Assembly: GCF_000425165.1 (NCBI RefSeq)
Contig: NZ_KE384321.1
Span: forward strand, 6,235-70,234
From: Photobacterium halotolerans DSM 18316
GTDB taxonomy: Bacteria; Pseudomonadota; Gammaproteobacteria; Enterobacterales; Vibrionaceae
Reading direction: 5' to 3'
DNA: 64,000 nt
Shown: in pieces, positions 37,969 through 46,912 of the stretch
Layout of the letters: every line of letters starts with the position of its first letter
Numbering within the stretch: position 1 is the first letter of the stretch
Position numbers and translations under genes: made by a program
The notes under the pieces: generated by a model
What the model was told of the DNA's origin: nothing
Database searches by the model: none
The model's input: only the letters and a program-made list of their open reading frames with translations

Positions 37969-38619
37969 ATGGCTCACGTGCTCAAGGTGTTATTTATCCT
38001 CTTCATTGTTAAGCCGCTGGTATTTATTGGCCTTGGGCTGAACATCATCCAGCGGCAAAACCTGCCTGTAAATGGTCCGGTTGTGGTGGCAGCCAACCAT
38101 AACAGCCATTTAGATACCCTGGTGTTACTGGCGCTGTTTCCCATTTCCATCGTCCATAAAGTTCGCCCGGTCGCCGCGGCAGATTACTTTCTGGCCAATA
38201 AAATCGTTGCCTGGCTGTCGCTGAACGTCATTGGCATTATTCCGCTGAGACGATCCCCTTCACCCAGCCAGCGGGAAGCGGTATTACAGGAGTGCCATCA
38301 GGCATTGGCACAAGGGGATATACTGATCATCTTCCCGGAAGGCAGCCGGGGCGAACCGGAAACCATGAGCGGCATTAAGAAAGGCATTTACCATTTAGTG
38401 AAAGATCATGAGGGCTGCCCGGTTATTCCGGTGGTCATGCGCGGGCTGGGCCGTTCTTTACCCAGAGGCACCGCGATGTTTGTGCCCTTTAACTGTGATG
38501 TGGTGATTGGTGAGCCGGTCAGTCATTTTGACGATGCCAGCGATTTCGTCGATACCATGCAGGCCAGGTATCATGAGTTGGCCAAGCATTGCATTACGCA
38601 GACCAGCAGCGAAAATTAA
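37969..38619 (+). CDS. PlsC-type 1-acylglycerol-3-phosphate acyltransferase
   Basis: 216 residues. Acyltransferase block I is NHNSHLDTLVL (HX4D), block III FPEGSRGEPETM, with a hydrophobic N-terminal anchor. It acylates lysophosphatidate or a related acceptor at the inner membrane. It starts seven bases after the cytidylyltransferase gene. Together the three genes can take a lysophosphatidate-like lipid to a phospholipid with a head group set by the first gene. Confidence 0.85.
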   Translation: MAHVLKVLFILFIVKPLVFIGLGLNIIQRQNLPVNGPVVVAANHNSHLDTLVLLALFPISIVHKVRPVAAADYFLANKIVAWLSLNVIGIIPLRRSPSPSQREAVLQECHQALAQGDILIIFPEGSRGEPETMSGIKKGIYHLVKDHEGCPVIPVVMRGLGRSLPRGTAMFVPFNCDVVIGEPVSHFDDASDFVDTMQARYHELAKHCITQTSSEN

Positions 38620-38634
38620 TACCGACTCAAAAGC

Positions 38635-38661
38635 AACAAGCCTGTCTCAGACAGGCTTGTT
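38635..38661. terminator. terminator after the lipid operon
   Basis: Perfect 12-bp stem AACAAGCCTGTC / GACAGGCTTGTT with TCA loop between convergent genes. The T tail is short, but the stem is strong and symmetrical. Confidence 0.7.
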
Positions 38662-38687
38662 ATCAGGGGTGAATCATTACAAAGGCA

Positions 38688-40115
38688 TTACGCCGATTGC
38701 GGACGCGCTCTGTGACACTGAGCAGGTCGCTTGTTGCCGCCAGCTGCGTTACCGGCAGGTCTTGCATTGCCCGCTGATTGACCCGCCTCAGAACGTCCGG
38801 CACCATTTTTGTTTGCAGCATTAGCCTGACCATTCGTTCTGCGCCTTGGCTTTTGCGCAGAATTCCCACTGGCATTGTTTCTCTCACCTTGAGCCTGGCC
38901 TGAGCGCGGTTTATTCGACTTCGGTTTCTTCGGCTTTTTCGGTTTAATTGGACGCGAATCCAGCTTAGACTCCGGCAATGGATTACTCGGTTTGTAACCG
39001 TCCAGTTCCATACGCGGCAGCAGTTGCTGAATTAAACGCTCAATGCCAAACAACTCGTCGGCTTCCTGAGCGCACACCAGCGAAATCGCTTTACCTGTTT
39101 CACCCGCACGGCCTGTACGTCCGATACGGTGAACATAATCTTCCGCCACATTGGGCAGCTCAAAGTTCACCACTTGTGGTAACTGAGGAATATCGATACC
39201 GCGTGCCGCAATGTCTGTCGCCACTAACACGCGAATTTTGCCCGATTTAAAATCAGCCAGCGCTTTGGTTCGTGCGCCCTGACTCTTATTACCGTGAATG
39301 GCCGCAGAAGCCAGCTTCTCTTCAGACAAAAATGCTGCCAGGCGGTTTGCGCCGTGCTTCGTACGGGTAAACACCAACACCTGCTGCCAGTCGCCATCCT
39401 TGATCAGTTTGACCAGCATAGGCGCTTTCTTCTTCACATCAGCCGGATAGATACACTGCTCAACCGTTCTTGCCGTTGAGTTCGCGGTATTGACAGAAAT
39501 TTCAACAGGGTTGTTTACCAGGCCTTTCGCCAGGGTGCGAATTTCTTCAGAAAACGTTGCTGAAAACAGCAAGTTCTGACGTTTCGCAGGAAGCAATTTG
39601 AGAATTTTTTGAATATCGCGGATGAAACCCATATCCAGCATGCGGTCAGCTTCATCCAGCACCAGGACTTCCAGCTGATCAAATTTCACTGCATTCTGGT
39701 TATACAAATCCATCAGACGCCCTGGTGTTGCCACCAGAATATCTGCGCCTTTGCGCAAACGCAGCATCTGCGGATTAATCTTTACCCCACCAAACACCAC
39801 AGCACTGCTCAACGGCAGATGACGGCTGTAGACAGACACGCTTTCCTGCACCTGTGCTGCCAGCTCGCGTGTCGGCGTTAAGATAAGCGCACGCACTTGG
39901 TTACTGCGAACCTGCGGGCCCTGATAAAGACGCTCAAGAATCGGTAATGTAAAGCCAGCGGTTTTACCTGTTCCCGTCTGAGCTGCAGCCATGACGTCTT
40001 TTCCATCTAACACTGCCGGAATTGCCTGTGCTTGAATTGGTGAGGGAGTGTCGTATCCTTTTTCTTGAATAGCTTTCAGGATTGGCGCAGAAAGACCTGT
40101 TGAGGCAAAACCCAT
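38688..40115 (-). CDS. rhlE: DEAD-box RNA helicase, RhlE-like
   Basis: 475 residues. Q motif [14 protein letters not shown], motif [24 protein letters not shown] ([13 protein letters not shown]), SAT and HRIGRTGR are all present. The order and flanking residues match the RhlE group, including a basic low-complexity tail ([20 protein letters not shown], then Ala/Gly/Asn-rich) that binds RNA. It works in ribosome assembly or RNA decay. Single gene, convergent with the lipid operon. Confidence 0.9.
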   Translation of the reverse strand: MGFASTGLSAPILKAIQEKGYDTPSPIQAQAIPAVLDGKDVMAAAQTGTGKTAGFTLPILERLYQGPQVRSNQVRALILTPTRELAAQVQESVSVYSRHLPLSSAVVFGGVKINPQMLRLRKGADILVATPGRLMDLYNQNAVKFDQLEVLVLDEADRMLDMGFIRDIQKILKLLPAKRQNLLFSATFSEEIRTLAKGLVNNPVEISVNTANSTARTVEQCIYPADVKKKAPMLVKLIKDGDWQQVLVFTRTKHGANRLAAFLSEEKLASAAIHGNKSQGARTKALADFKSGKIRVLVATDIAARGIDIPQLPQVVNFELPNVAEDYVHRIGRTGRAGETGKAISLVCAQEADELFGIERLIQQLLPRMELDGYKPSNPLPESKLDSRPIKPKKPKKPKSNKPRSGQAQGERNNASGNSAQKPRRRTNGQANAANKNGAGRSEAGQSAGNARPAGNAAGGNKRPAQCHRARPQSA

Positions 40116-40452
40116 ATATGATTCTCAATTGTTAATGATGTGAATGTTCGCCTAACTCTCTGACGGCGAAAAGTCCGACATTCTGAGGCTTTCACTCCCC
40201 GGTAGCAACCTATTATTGTGATTTGTTTCGTGTCAGGTTGAGAGAAAGAACGTCAACAGAACAATATTCTCAGCGAAAAACCGCGAGAGCTTGCGAGAAA
40301 TTCATCGAAAAATCAGCAAGGATCAGTAGCCAGAATGAAGCATGGGTGCCATTTCTTCAGCATGTCATCGTGAAGAAATAGCACCAGCCCAATGCGTCAC
40401 GCGCATTTCGCTCAATATCTATCAGATCAAACTGAGCTTTATCTTTTCATCG
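40116..40452. other. intergenic, no gene seen
   Basis: About 340 bases between the helicase and the PAS chemoreceptor genes. It is the 5' leader of the helicase gene; a cold-regulated leader is possible for this family, but no defined structure was recognised. Confidence 0.4.
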
Positions 40453-41763
40453 CTATAGCTGTTTGGTAAAGCTGCCAACCGCCATATCCACTTTCTCGGC
40501 CCCTTTGCGAATATCACTCATCATTTGCCCCGCTTTGTTTGACAAAGTGAGTGTTTCAGATGCCTGAGACAAACCCTGTTCAATCAAATGAACCGCATTT
40601 CCGGTTAAGGTTAAATTCTCAGATACCACAGCAACAATTTCTTCAGTGGTCTGGCTTGTCCTTGATGCGAGTTGACGGACTTCATCAGCCACAACGGCAA
40701 AACCACGTCCCTGCTCACCAGCTCTGGCCGCTTCAATGGCAGCATTCAGCGCCAGAAGGTTAGTTTGCGCCGCTATCCCATTAATGCTGCCCACCAACTC
40801 GTTAATTTTCTGAGATTGCTCATACAGTGCCTGGATACCTGCATTCGCTTTTTCCATCACTTTTGTTAACTCTTCCATTTTCTCTATGGTTGAATCAATA
40901 ACTTGCTTGCCTTGCGTCGTCTGCTGACCGGTCTCTGTCGAGACTTCATGCGCAATGTCAGCGGCTTCCGCAATCGCAATCTCACGATTAATCTGATCTG
41001 TAATCACGGTGGCAAATTTAACGACTTTATATAACTCACCATGTGCGTTATATATGGGATTGTAAGACGCTTCTAACCAAACAACATTTCCATAGCTGTC
41101 GATACGTTTAAACCGGTCAGAGACAAATTCCCCTTGTCCCAGCCTTTGCCAAAACGCACGATACTCAGGAGAGCTGGCCTCTGAACTTTCACAGAAAATG
41201 CGATGATGCTGCCCGACAATTTTCGTTTTTTCATAACCCATAGACGCCAGAAAATTGCTGTTAGCATCAAGAATAATACCGTCTAATGTGAACTCGATGA
41301 CTGCCGTAGAACGGTGCAAAGCATTAATAAGATCCTCTTGCTCCCGGGACATTGCAATGGTTCTGGTAAGCTCAGAGGCATAAATAACAATATGCTTAAT
41401 GCCGCCACCCGCAGACAAAATAGGTTGAAGAATAGCCCTCAACCAGGCTTCTTCACCATTTCCTTTTAAAATTTGCAATGCACCATTCCAGTGCTTCCGC
41501 TGCCTGATTGCATCAGACATCAAATGAAAGTGGCGAGTGTCCCGCGCCTGCAGAGGAACTAAATCGGCAATATGTTTACCTTTAATCTCTTCCAGCGGCA
41601 ACAAAATGTCACTTTGAAACAATGTGTTAGCTGAAATTACATTCCCACCCTCATCCAGAGTCAGTCGGAGCATATCAGACTCTATACTCTCTTCAACTTG
41701 CGATAATGCATATAGCTCTGCTTTCAGCTCATGGTTTTGTTGCTTTATTTTTCTGAAAAACAT
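40453..41763 (-). CDS. soluble PAS-PAS chemotaxis receptor, BdlA-like
   Basis: 436 residues with no membrane segment. Two PAS domains occupy about residues 25-130 and 145-255 (second with [30 protein letters not shown] and [22 protein letters not shown]). The signalling coiled coil follows, with the conserved tip [36 protein letters not shown], split here only for listing. This PAS-PAS-MA order is that of Pseudomonas BdlA, which links redox or c-di-GMP state to biofilm dispersal. Ligand and haem or FAD binding cannot be seen. Confidence 0.88.
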   Translation of the reverse strand: MFFRKIKQQNHELKAELYALSQVEESIESDMLRLTLDEGGNVISANTLFQSDILLPLEEIKGKHIADLVPLQARDTRHFHLMSDAIRQRKHWNGALQILKGNGEEAWLRAILQPILSAGGGIKHIVIYASELTRTIAMSREQEDLINALHRSTAVIEFTLDGIILDANSNFLASMGYEKTKIVGQHHRIFCESSEASSPEYRAFWQRLGQGEFVSDRFKRIDSYGNVVWLEASYNPIYNAHGELYKVVKFATVITDQINREIAIAEAADIAHEVSTETGQQTTQGKQVIDSTIEKMEELTKVMEKANAGIQALYEQSQKINELVGSINGIAAQTNLLALNAAIEAARAGEQGRGFAVVADEVRQLASRTSQTTEEIVAVVSENLTLTGNAVHLIEQGLSQASETLTLSNKAGQMMSDIRKGAEKVDMAVGSFTKQL

Positions 41764-42138
41764 ATCACTTGTCCTGCGAATCTTGTCATGGGTGAGTGAA
41801 GTAAAATTAGGAATGATACAAAAAAACCAGAACGATCGCTCTGGTTAAGAATGACACTGTTATTGTTTGGCAAGCTTTACGCTGATACAAGACATAGCCT
41901 GCCGGCAATTAGTCTACCTGATTGTCAATGTGAGATCACACACTTTGAGAATTAACTTAAATGAATGATTTTAATGAACTTTATCGAAATTTCTCTTTGA
42001 TGATTTTTACCAACTAAGACATTAATATTGAGCTCAAATGCTTTGAATATGTATGCTGGCCCAAACAGCGGGACAGGCATTGGGCACGAAATGGCTGCCC
42101 TCTGCCATCGAAACAACTCAGATGGCGAGCGTTACGGA
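41764..42138. other. intergenic, no gene seen
   Basis: About 375 bases between the PAS chemoreceptor and the TerC gene. Apart from the terminator at 41820 nothing protein-like or structured was recognised. Confidence 0.4.
41820..41846 (-). terminator. Rho-independent terminator
   Basis: Stem AACCAGA / TCTGGTT with an 8-base loop, followed on the minus strand by a T run. It lies about 300 bases past the TerC stop and just before the chemoreceptor start. Confidence 0.6.
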
Positions 42139-43164
42139 TCATTTCGGGCTTTTCGGGGGTTGTTTGGCCTTATCCGATCGTGCCGGACTGCCAGGCACCC
42201 ACCATGATCCAACCTTGTCAGCTTCTGCTGTCCGCTCTGCCTCAGTGAGATTACGCGTACGGACAATGGAAATCAGCATTGAGCCGCCGATCAGAACAGC
42301 TGTGATCAATAACGCCAATTCCGTCGGAATGAGCTTAGTGCCGAAATACGCGTTCACCAGCATCTTCACTCCAACGAAGATGAGCACCAGTGAGAGTCCG
42401 TACTTTAAGTAATGAAAGCGGTGTATCACCCCCACCAACGCAAAATACAGTGCCCGCAAACCGAGAATGGCGAACACGTTTGACGTGTAAATAATAAATG
42501 GGTCGGTTGTGATAGCAAAAATAGCAGGAATGGAATCCAGTGCGAACACCACGTCGGTCAGTTCCACCAGCACCAGCGTAATGAACAAAGGTGTCATATA
42601 AAGCAGGCCATTCCGGCGGACGAAAAATTGCTGACCGACAAAACCTTCCGTCACCCGAAAATGTCGCCGCATAAACACCGCTACGCGGTTTTTGTCCAGA
42701 TCCGGCGTCTGACTCACAGTGACCAGCATTTTGATGCCGGTAAAGACCAGAAATGCACCAAACAGATAGATCATCCAATGGAAGGTATCAATTACAGCAG
42801 TCCCTGCCCAAATGAGGCTCCCGCGCAAAACCAGAGCGAACAGCACTCCCCAGAATAGCACCCGATACTGAGATTGAGGCGGCACCGAAAAATGCATAAA
42901 AATCAGCACAAAGACAAATATATTGTCGACGCTTAAGCTCTTCTCAATGAAATAACCCGTCAGGAACGCGTACCCTGCTTCCCGGCTCATAAAAGCAAAG
43001 ATCCCGGCCGCAAAAAGCAGCGCCAACATGACATAGCCAAGACTAAGCAACAGTGCTTCACGTACCGCAATCACCCGGTCGCCCCGGTGCAGGACACCAA
43101 GGTCCAAAGCCAGCAACAAAATGACGAACAGGTTAAAACCGATCCACAGCCAAATCATGTCCAT
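42139..43164 (-). CDS. TerC/Alx-family membrane protein
   Basis: 341 residues, about nine membrane helices. The family marks are FIEKSLSVDNIFVFVLIF near residue 70-90 and VELTDVVFALDSIPAIFAIT in the middle, both carrying the acidic residues taken to bind metal. E. coli Alx exports manganese; TerC proteins may also load metal into secreted enzymes. I looked upstream for a yybP-ykoY manganese riboswitch and could not recognise one. The C-terminal 40 residues are hydrophilic and charged. Confidence 0.88.
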   Translation of the reverse strand: MDMIWLWIGFNLFVILLLALDLGVLHRGDRVIAVREALLLSLGYVMLALLFAAGIFAFMSREAGYAFLTGYFIEKSLSVDNIFVFVLIFMHFSVPPQSQYRVLFWGVLFALVLRGSLIWAGTAVIDTFHWMIYLFGAFLVFTGIKMLVTVSQTPDLDKNRVAVFMRRHFRVTEGFVGQQFFVRRNGLLYMTPLFITLVLVELTDVVFALDSIPAIFAITTDPFIIYTSNVFAILGLRALYFALVGVIHRFHYLKYGLSLVLIFVGVKMLVNAYFGTKLIPTELALLITAVLIGGSMLISIVRTRNLTEAERTAEADKVGSWWVPGSPARSDKAKQPPKSPK

Positions 43165-43372
43165 ATTATTGCCCGGTCACCTTGAGGTTAAAATTGCCAA
43201 AGAGTGCCACCTCGGATTAAGTAACCTGTACTGTCATCACTAACGCCGAAAGACTACGCACCCAAACTCATCACCGAAAGTGTAGCGGGTGTTTGGCAAC
43301 CGGGAGATTTATCAGCCATTTTAAGCAGCTAAACCTTTAAGCAACTGAACACAGCTGGCTAGAATTTACCCG

Positions 43373-43738
43373 TTATATGCTGGCCGTTTCATTAAATAAT
43401 ATCCGGTTAGAAAATGGATCTGTCACAGTAAAACACCGCGCTCCCCAGGGGGCATCTTCAATGGTTGGCTTGTTATATTTATAAGGCTTTAACGTGATCT
43501 CTGAAAATAACGTATCCAGCTCACTGACATTAACAAAAACTTTGCTTCCAGGCGTGCAGTCGCCTGAATGCTCACTGAGATGAAGAACAAAATCTCCCTT
43601 AGACACTTGCATGTAAATCGGAAAATCTTCTTCAAAACGGTGCTCCCAGTCCAGCTCCATGCCCAAAAATTCCAAATAAAATTCTTTGGCTTTATCCTCA
43701 TCAAAAATCCGAATGACGGGTATCGTCTGACACTTCAT
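43373..43738 (-). CDS. glyoxalase/bleomycin-resistance superfamily protein
   Basis: 121 residues from the ATG at 43738, with GAGGAG upstream. VOC fold: PVIRIFDEDKAKEFYLEFLGMELDWEHRF, IYMQVSKGDFVLHLSEH and CFTVTDPFSNRILFNE carry the paired beta-alpha-beta modules. Family members bind drugs or act as metal-dependent lyases; the substrate here is unknown. Small stand-alone gene, in line with an acetyltransferase 115 bases away on the same strand. Confidence 0.75.
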   Translation of the reverse strand: MKCQTIPVIRIFDEDKAKEFYLEFLGMELDWEHRFEEDFPIYMQVSKGDFVLHLSEHSGDCTPGSKVFVNVSELDTLFSEITLKPYKYNKPTIEDAPWGARCFTVTDPFSNRILFNETASI

Positions 43739-43854
43739 AGCCACTGCTCCTCACACATTGCACAGGTATCGATATCATCTGATCGTGCCATTTCCATGTA
43801 CGATCCCACGGCATCCAACCGACACTTGCAGAATACTCACACTAAAGCCGTTAG

Positions 43855-44337
43855 TTAACGGGCGAAGGCTTCAAGTGCTTTACCTGTTAGCCTGTAAATT
43901 ACCCACTCATCTTGCGCATTCGCCCCAATTGACTTGTAAAACTCTATTGCAGGCTCGTTCCAATCCAATACACACCACTCGAAACGACCACACTTTTTTT
44001 CAACGGCCAGCTTAGCCAGGTATTTCAATATCGCTTTTCCTGCCCCGACTTTACGGTACTCAGGTGATACATACAGATCCTCTAAATACAGACCATGTTT
44101 ACCTAACCAGGTGGAATAGTTATAAAAATAGACGGCAAAACCAATAGGCTCGTTGTTCAGCATGCAGATAATTGAATGAACAGTGGCGTCTTGCGCAAAG
44201 AGACTGTTTTCTATATGTTCCAGAGTGGCTTTGACTTCACTCTCCTGCTTTTCGTAGATGGCTAATTCAGTGATGAATTTCAGTATAGTGGCTGCGTCAT
44301 TGACAGTTGCCTTCCTGATTTCAATCTTATTGGTCAT
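43855..44337 (-). CDS. GNAT acetyltransferase, diamine/thialysine type
   Basis: 160 residues. IRKATVNDAATILKFITELAIYEK at the start and LYLEDLYVSPEYRKVGAGKAILKYLAKLAVEKKCGR, split in motif A, with WNEPAIEFYKSIGA in motif B resemble the spermidine/spermine or thialysine acetyltransferase group. GAGGAG precedes the ATG. The reaction on a polyamine or lysine analogue is inference from resemblance. Confidence 0.8.
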   Translation of the reverse strand: MTNKIEIRKATVNDAATILKFITELAIYEKQESEVKATLEHIENSLFAQDATVHSIICMLNNEPIGFAVYFYNYSTWLGKHGLYLEDLYVSPEYRKVGAGKAILKYLAKLAVEKKCGRFEWCVLDWNEPAIEFYKSIGANAQDEWVIYRLTGKALEAFAR

Positions 44338-44497
44338 CTTCCATGACTCCTCTAACGTAGATCAAGTAACAATAAATCGAGTGGTATCAACCCAGTTATC
44401 TGTAATCTGCCTTATTTTATGACACAAGACATCTTCTCACGTAATTAAGAAACGTAAAGCTCTGTTCTCGATAAGAATTACGATGATAAATAGTCAT

Positions 44498-44884
44498 TTA
44501 TTCATCCTGATTCAGGCCGAGTTCTTTTTGTTTTTTCTTACTTAACCCTAAAGACACAATACGGTATGACTCTTTGAGGTAATATCTTAACGCTTCATCT
44601 TTTGTGCTGGCGGTATCGGTCTGCTGAATCCATTTCATCCCCCGCGAAGCCAGATAGGGCGCAGGTCTGAATCCGGATTCATCTTTTAAGATATTAAAAT
44701 TAAGCTCAGAGGCTTTGAAGGTGTATGCGGGCCCGCCCGATTTGTCCCAACCACCAATGGCGAAAACTTTACCACCCACTTTCCAGACATGGGCGCCTCC
44801 CCACTGAACAACGTATGTCGTTGCGGGCAAAGAGCGGCAAAATGCATTGTATTCATCATATGTCACAGGAATAATCCTTTTCAT
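44498..44884 (-). CDS. MmcQ/YjbR-family DNA-binding protein
   Basis: 128 residues of the YjbR fold: YNAFCRSLPATTYVVQWGGAHVWKVGGKVFAI, and FKASELNFNILKDESGFRPAPYLASRGMKWIQ. Family members have a double-wing DNA-binding-like fold; the biological role is not known. The ribosome site is weak. Part of a group of small same-strand enzymes (43.4-45.5 kb). Confidence 0.78.
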   Translation of the reverse strand: MKRIIPVTYDEYNAFCRSLPATTYVVQWGGAHVWKVGGKVFAIGGWDKSGGPAYTFKASELNFNILKDESGFRPAPYLASRGMKWIQQTDTASTKDEALRYYLKESYRIVSLGLSKKKQKELGLNQDE

Positions 44885-44949
44885 TCATCATCGATGGCAC
44901 AGCATCCCTTATTCATCCTGCCATTCATTATGGTCAAAGCCAATGGCCC

Positions 44950-45471
44950 TTAAAACATGTAACCCAGCCAATCTAGCTGCCCGGACTCCCAGTGTTTACC
45001 ACTAATAGGCTTAATGAAAAGATCATCAAGATGTTCAAAGGCGACACCGAAGTTTTTATGCTCATGCAACCTCAGCCAAGCACTTGGTGCATGTATCTGC
45101 CTGAAGCCATTATCCGTGTAAAACTTAGTCAGATCAGAGACTAACATAATGAAATCGACATCCCGACTCTTCGAATATTCGCTGAGTTGCGACAACATAG
45201 CCGACCCGATGCCCTGCCCCTGATGCGCTTTGGCTACACAAAAATCGATAACGCCAAGCACTTTAAATGCGTATTCCCCAACGCCAATAACACGATAGTC
45301 CAGCCCCAGGTAGCCCACTAACCTTTCATCTTTGTATTCCAGCGCGCGCATATGCGGTAACTGTTTGTAATATGAACGGGCAACTTGATGATCGGGAAAT
45401 GCTTCATTCCGGAGTGCGGTTATCGCGGCATGCTCATCGCTTGTTACGTCTAACTCAGGTTTGATGTTCAC
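44950..45471 (-). CDS. GNAT-family N-acetyltransferase
   Basis: 173 residues starting at a GTG with GAGGAG upstream. VLGVIDFCVAKAHQGQGIGSAMLSQLSEYSKSRDVDFI is the acetyl-CoA site (motif A), followed by FYTDNGFRQIHAPS. The central segment YKDERLVGYLGLDYRVIGVGE resembles aminoglycoside 2'-acetyltransferase-like GNATs, but the match is not firm enough to name it. Substrate unknown. Confidence 0.78.
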   Translation of the reverse strand: MNIKPELDVTSDEHAAITALRNEAFPDHQVARSYYKQLPHMRALEYKDERLVGYLGLDYRVIGVGEYAFKVLGVIDFCVAKAHQGQGIGSAMLSQLSEYSKSRDVDFIMLVSDLTKFYTDNGFRQIHAPSAWLRLHEHKNFGVAFEHLDDLFIKPISGKHWESGQLDWLGYMF

Positions 45472-45563
45472 AGTTTACTCCTCAGAGACTGGCGGTCATG
45501 AACATTATGTTACAGACACAGAGGTTTTCGGCTGTTTTATCTGAAAGTTAGGACAGAATTGGC

Positions 45564-45594
45564 AAAAAAAAACGCCCCCGCTAATGCGGAGGCG
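45564..45594 (-). terminator. terminator of the aminotransferase/oxidoreductase/MFS operon
   Basis: Stem CGCCCCCGC / GCGGAGGCG (one mismatch) with TAAT loop, followed on the minus strand by nine T. It lies about 45 bases past the aminotransferase stop and closes the three-gene operon. Confidence 0.82.
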
Positions 45595-45640
45595 GTGCTC
45601 AATGGAACAGCCATCTCATCAAAAATTATTGTGTGCCGGA

Positions 45641-46900
45641 TTACTTTTTATAGTGCTCGTACACTTTATTAAATGCAGCGGCGAATTTTTCCATGTGCTG
45701 CTCTGAATAAACAGGATGGGTATGGAACACAATCGAGCTGTCTCCCAGTTGTCTGGCCACCTTGCAGTCCGTTAAGGTGTAATCAATCTGCCGGTGGGCC
45801 GGGTCGTTAAACGGGTAATTATTCGTGCCAAACCCATTTTGCTTCTGGAATGCATCTTCATTGTAAACTTCTGGCCAGGGCACCGGATAACCAGGTACAC
45901 CTTCTGCATCAATGGCTTTGGTGAAGGTCTTGATGTCACAACTAAGCTTGCTCATATCCAGAACAAACGGCGCCCACCAGAAAGCATTGCCACGTATTTC
46001 ATCATCAGCCGGTGCATGCGTAACTAAAGGGTGTTCCTTCAGTAACACAGTCAGGAAGCGGCCATTACGGATTCGCTGTTCCAATGCCGTTGCCTTGAAG
46101 CGGGATAACTCCCTGATACCAATGGCAGACTGAATTTCTGTCATCCGATAATTAAAGCCAACCTGAGTATGGATGTAAGGCAATTTCTGTGAGATTTCAA
46201 ACAGACCCAGTCTTTTGGCTACGTCGTAACCGTGATCGCGGAACGAGCGGCATTTCCAGACCAGATCTTCTGAATTGACGTACACAGCACCGCCTTCACC
46301 GCCTGTTGTAATGTGCTTGCTCTGACAAAAACTGAAGCAACCGGCATCACCAATAGTACCCAGGTAAGCCCCTTTGTATCTGGCTCCCAATGCCTGCGCA
46401 CAATCTTCAATGACCTTTAAATCATACTTTCTGGCGATCGCCATGATAGCGTCCATATCGGTCGGCACCCCGAATGTATGCACAACCACAATGGCTTTGG
46501 TTTTATCGCTGATTTTGCTTTCTACCGACCTGGGATCAAGGGTATGGGTATGATCAACATCGGCAAATACAGGCAGCGCACCCGCTTGCAGAATAGAAAA
46601 TGCGGTAGCAATAAAGGTATAGGACTGACAAATCACTTCATCACCCGAACCAATACCCAGTGCGGAAAATGCCGTATGTAAAGCTGATGTACCATTGGTG
46701 GTAGTGACGACATAACCCTCGCCCAGATAGGCCGCTAAGTCCTTTTCAAAGGCCATTCCACGTTTGCCGGTCCAATAGTTAATTTCACCGGTTTTTAAGA
46801 TGGCTTCAATATCATCCATCACGGATAAATCCAGACTTGGCCAGGCTGGCAATGCCTCTGAAATGACAGGGCTACCGCCCAGAATCGCGAGTTTATTCAT
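45641..46900 (-). CDS. DegT/DnrJ/EryC1/StrS-family PLP aminotransferase
   Basis: 419 residues. PLP features are visible: TTNGTSALHTAF (phosphate side), Asp166 in VIEDCAQALGARYKG, and the Schiff-base lysine Lys195 in FCQSKHITTGGEGG. The wording around INYWTGKRGMAFEKDLAAYLG and the C-terminal YPVPWPEVYNEDAFQK resembles scyllo-inosose and 3-amino-5-hydroxybenzoate aminotransferases more than the sugar-nucleotide ones. It transfers an amino group to a keto-sugar or keto-cyclitol. It begins 12 bases after the oxidoreductase gene. Confidence 0.85.
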   Translation of the reverse strand: MNKLAILGGSPVISEALPAWPSLDLSVMDDIEAILKTGEINYWTGKRGMAFEKDLAAYLGEGYVVTTTNGTSALHTAFSALGIGSGDEVICQSYTFIATAFSILQAGALPVFADVDHTHTLDPRSVESKISDKTKAIVVVHTFGVPTDMDAIMAIARKYDLKVIEDCAQALGARYKGAYLGTIGDAGCFSFCQSKHITTGGEGGAVYVNSEDLVWKCRSFRDHGYDVAKRLGLFEISQKLPYIHTQVGFNYRMTEIQSAIGIRELSRFKATALEQRIRNGRFLTVLLKEHPLVTHAPADDEIRGNAFWWAPFVLDMSKLSCDIKTFTKAIDAEGVPGYPVPWPEVYNEDAFQKQNGFGTNNYPFNDPAHRQIDYTLTDCKVARQLGDSSIVFHTHPVYSEQHMEKFAAAFNKVYEHYKK

Positions 46901-46912
46901 AAATTTTCCTGC

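Noticed and set aside
43165-43372. yybP-ykoY manganese riboswitch upstream of the TerC gene
   Set aside because: Relatives of Alx often carry it, but the conserved stems could not be traced in this leader.
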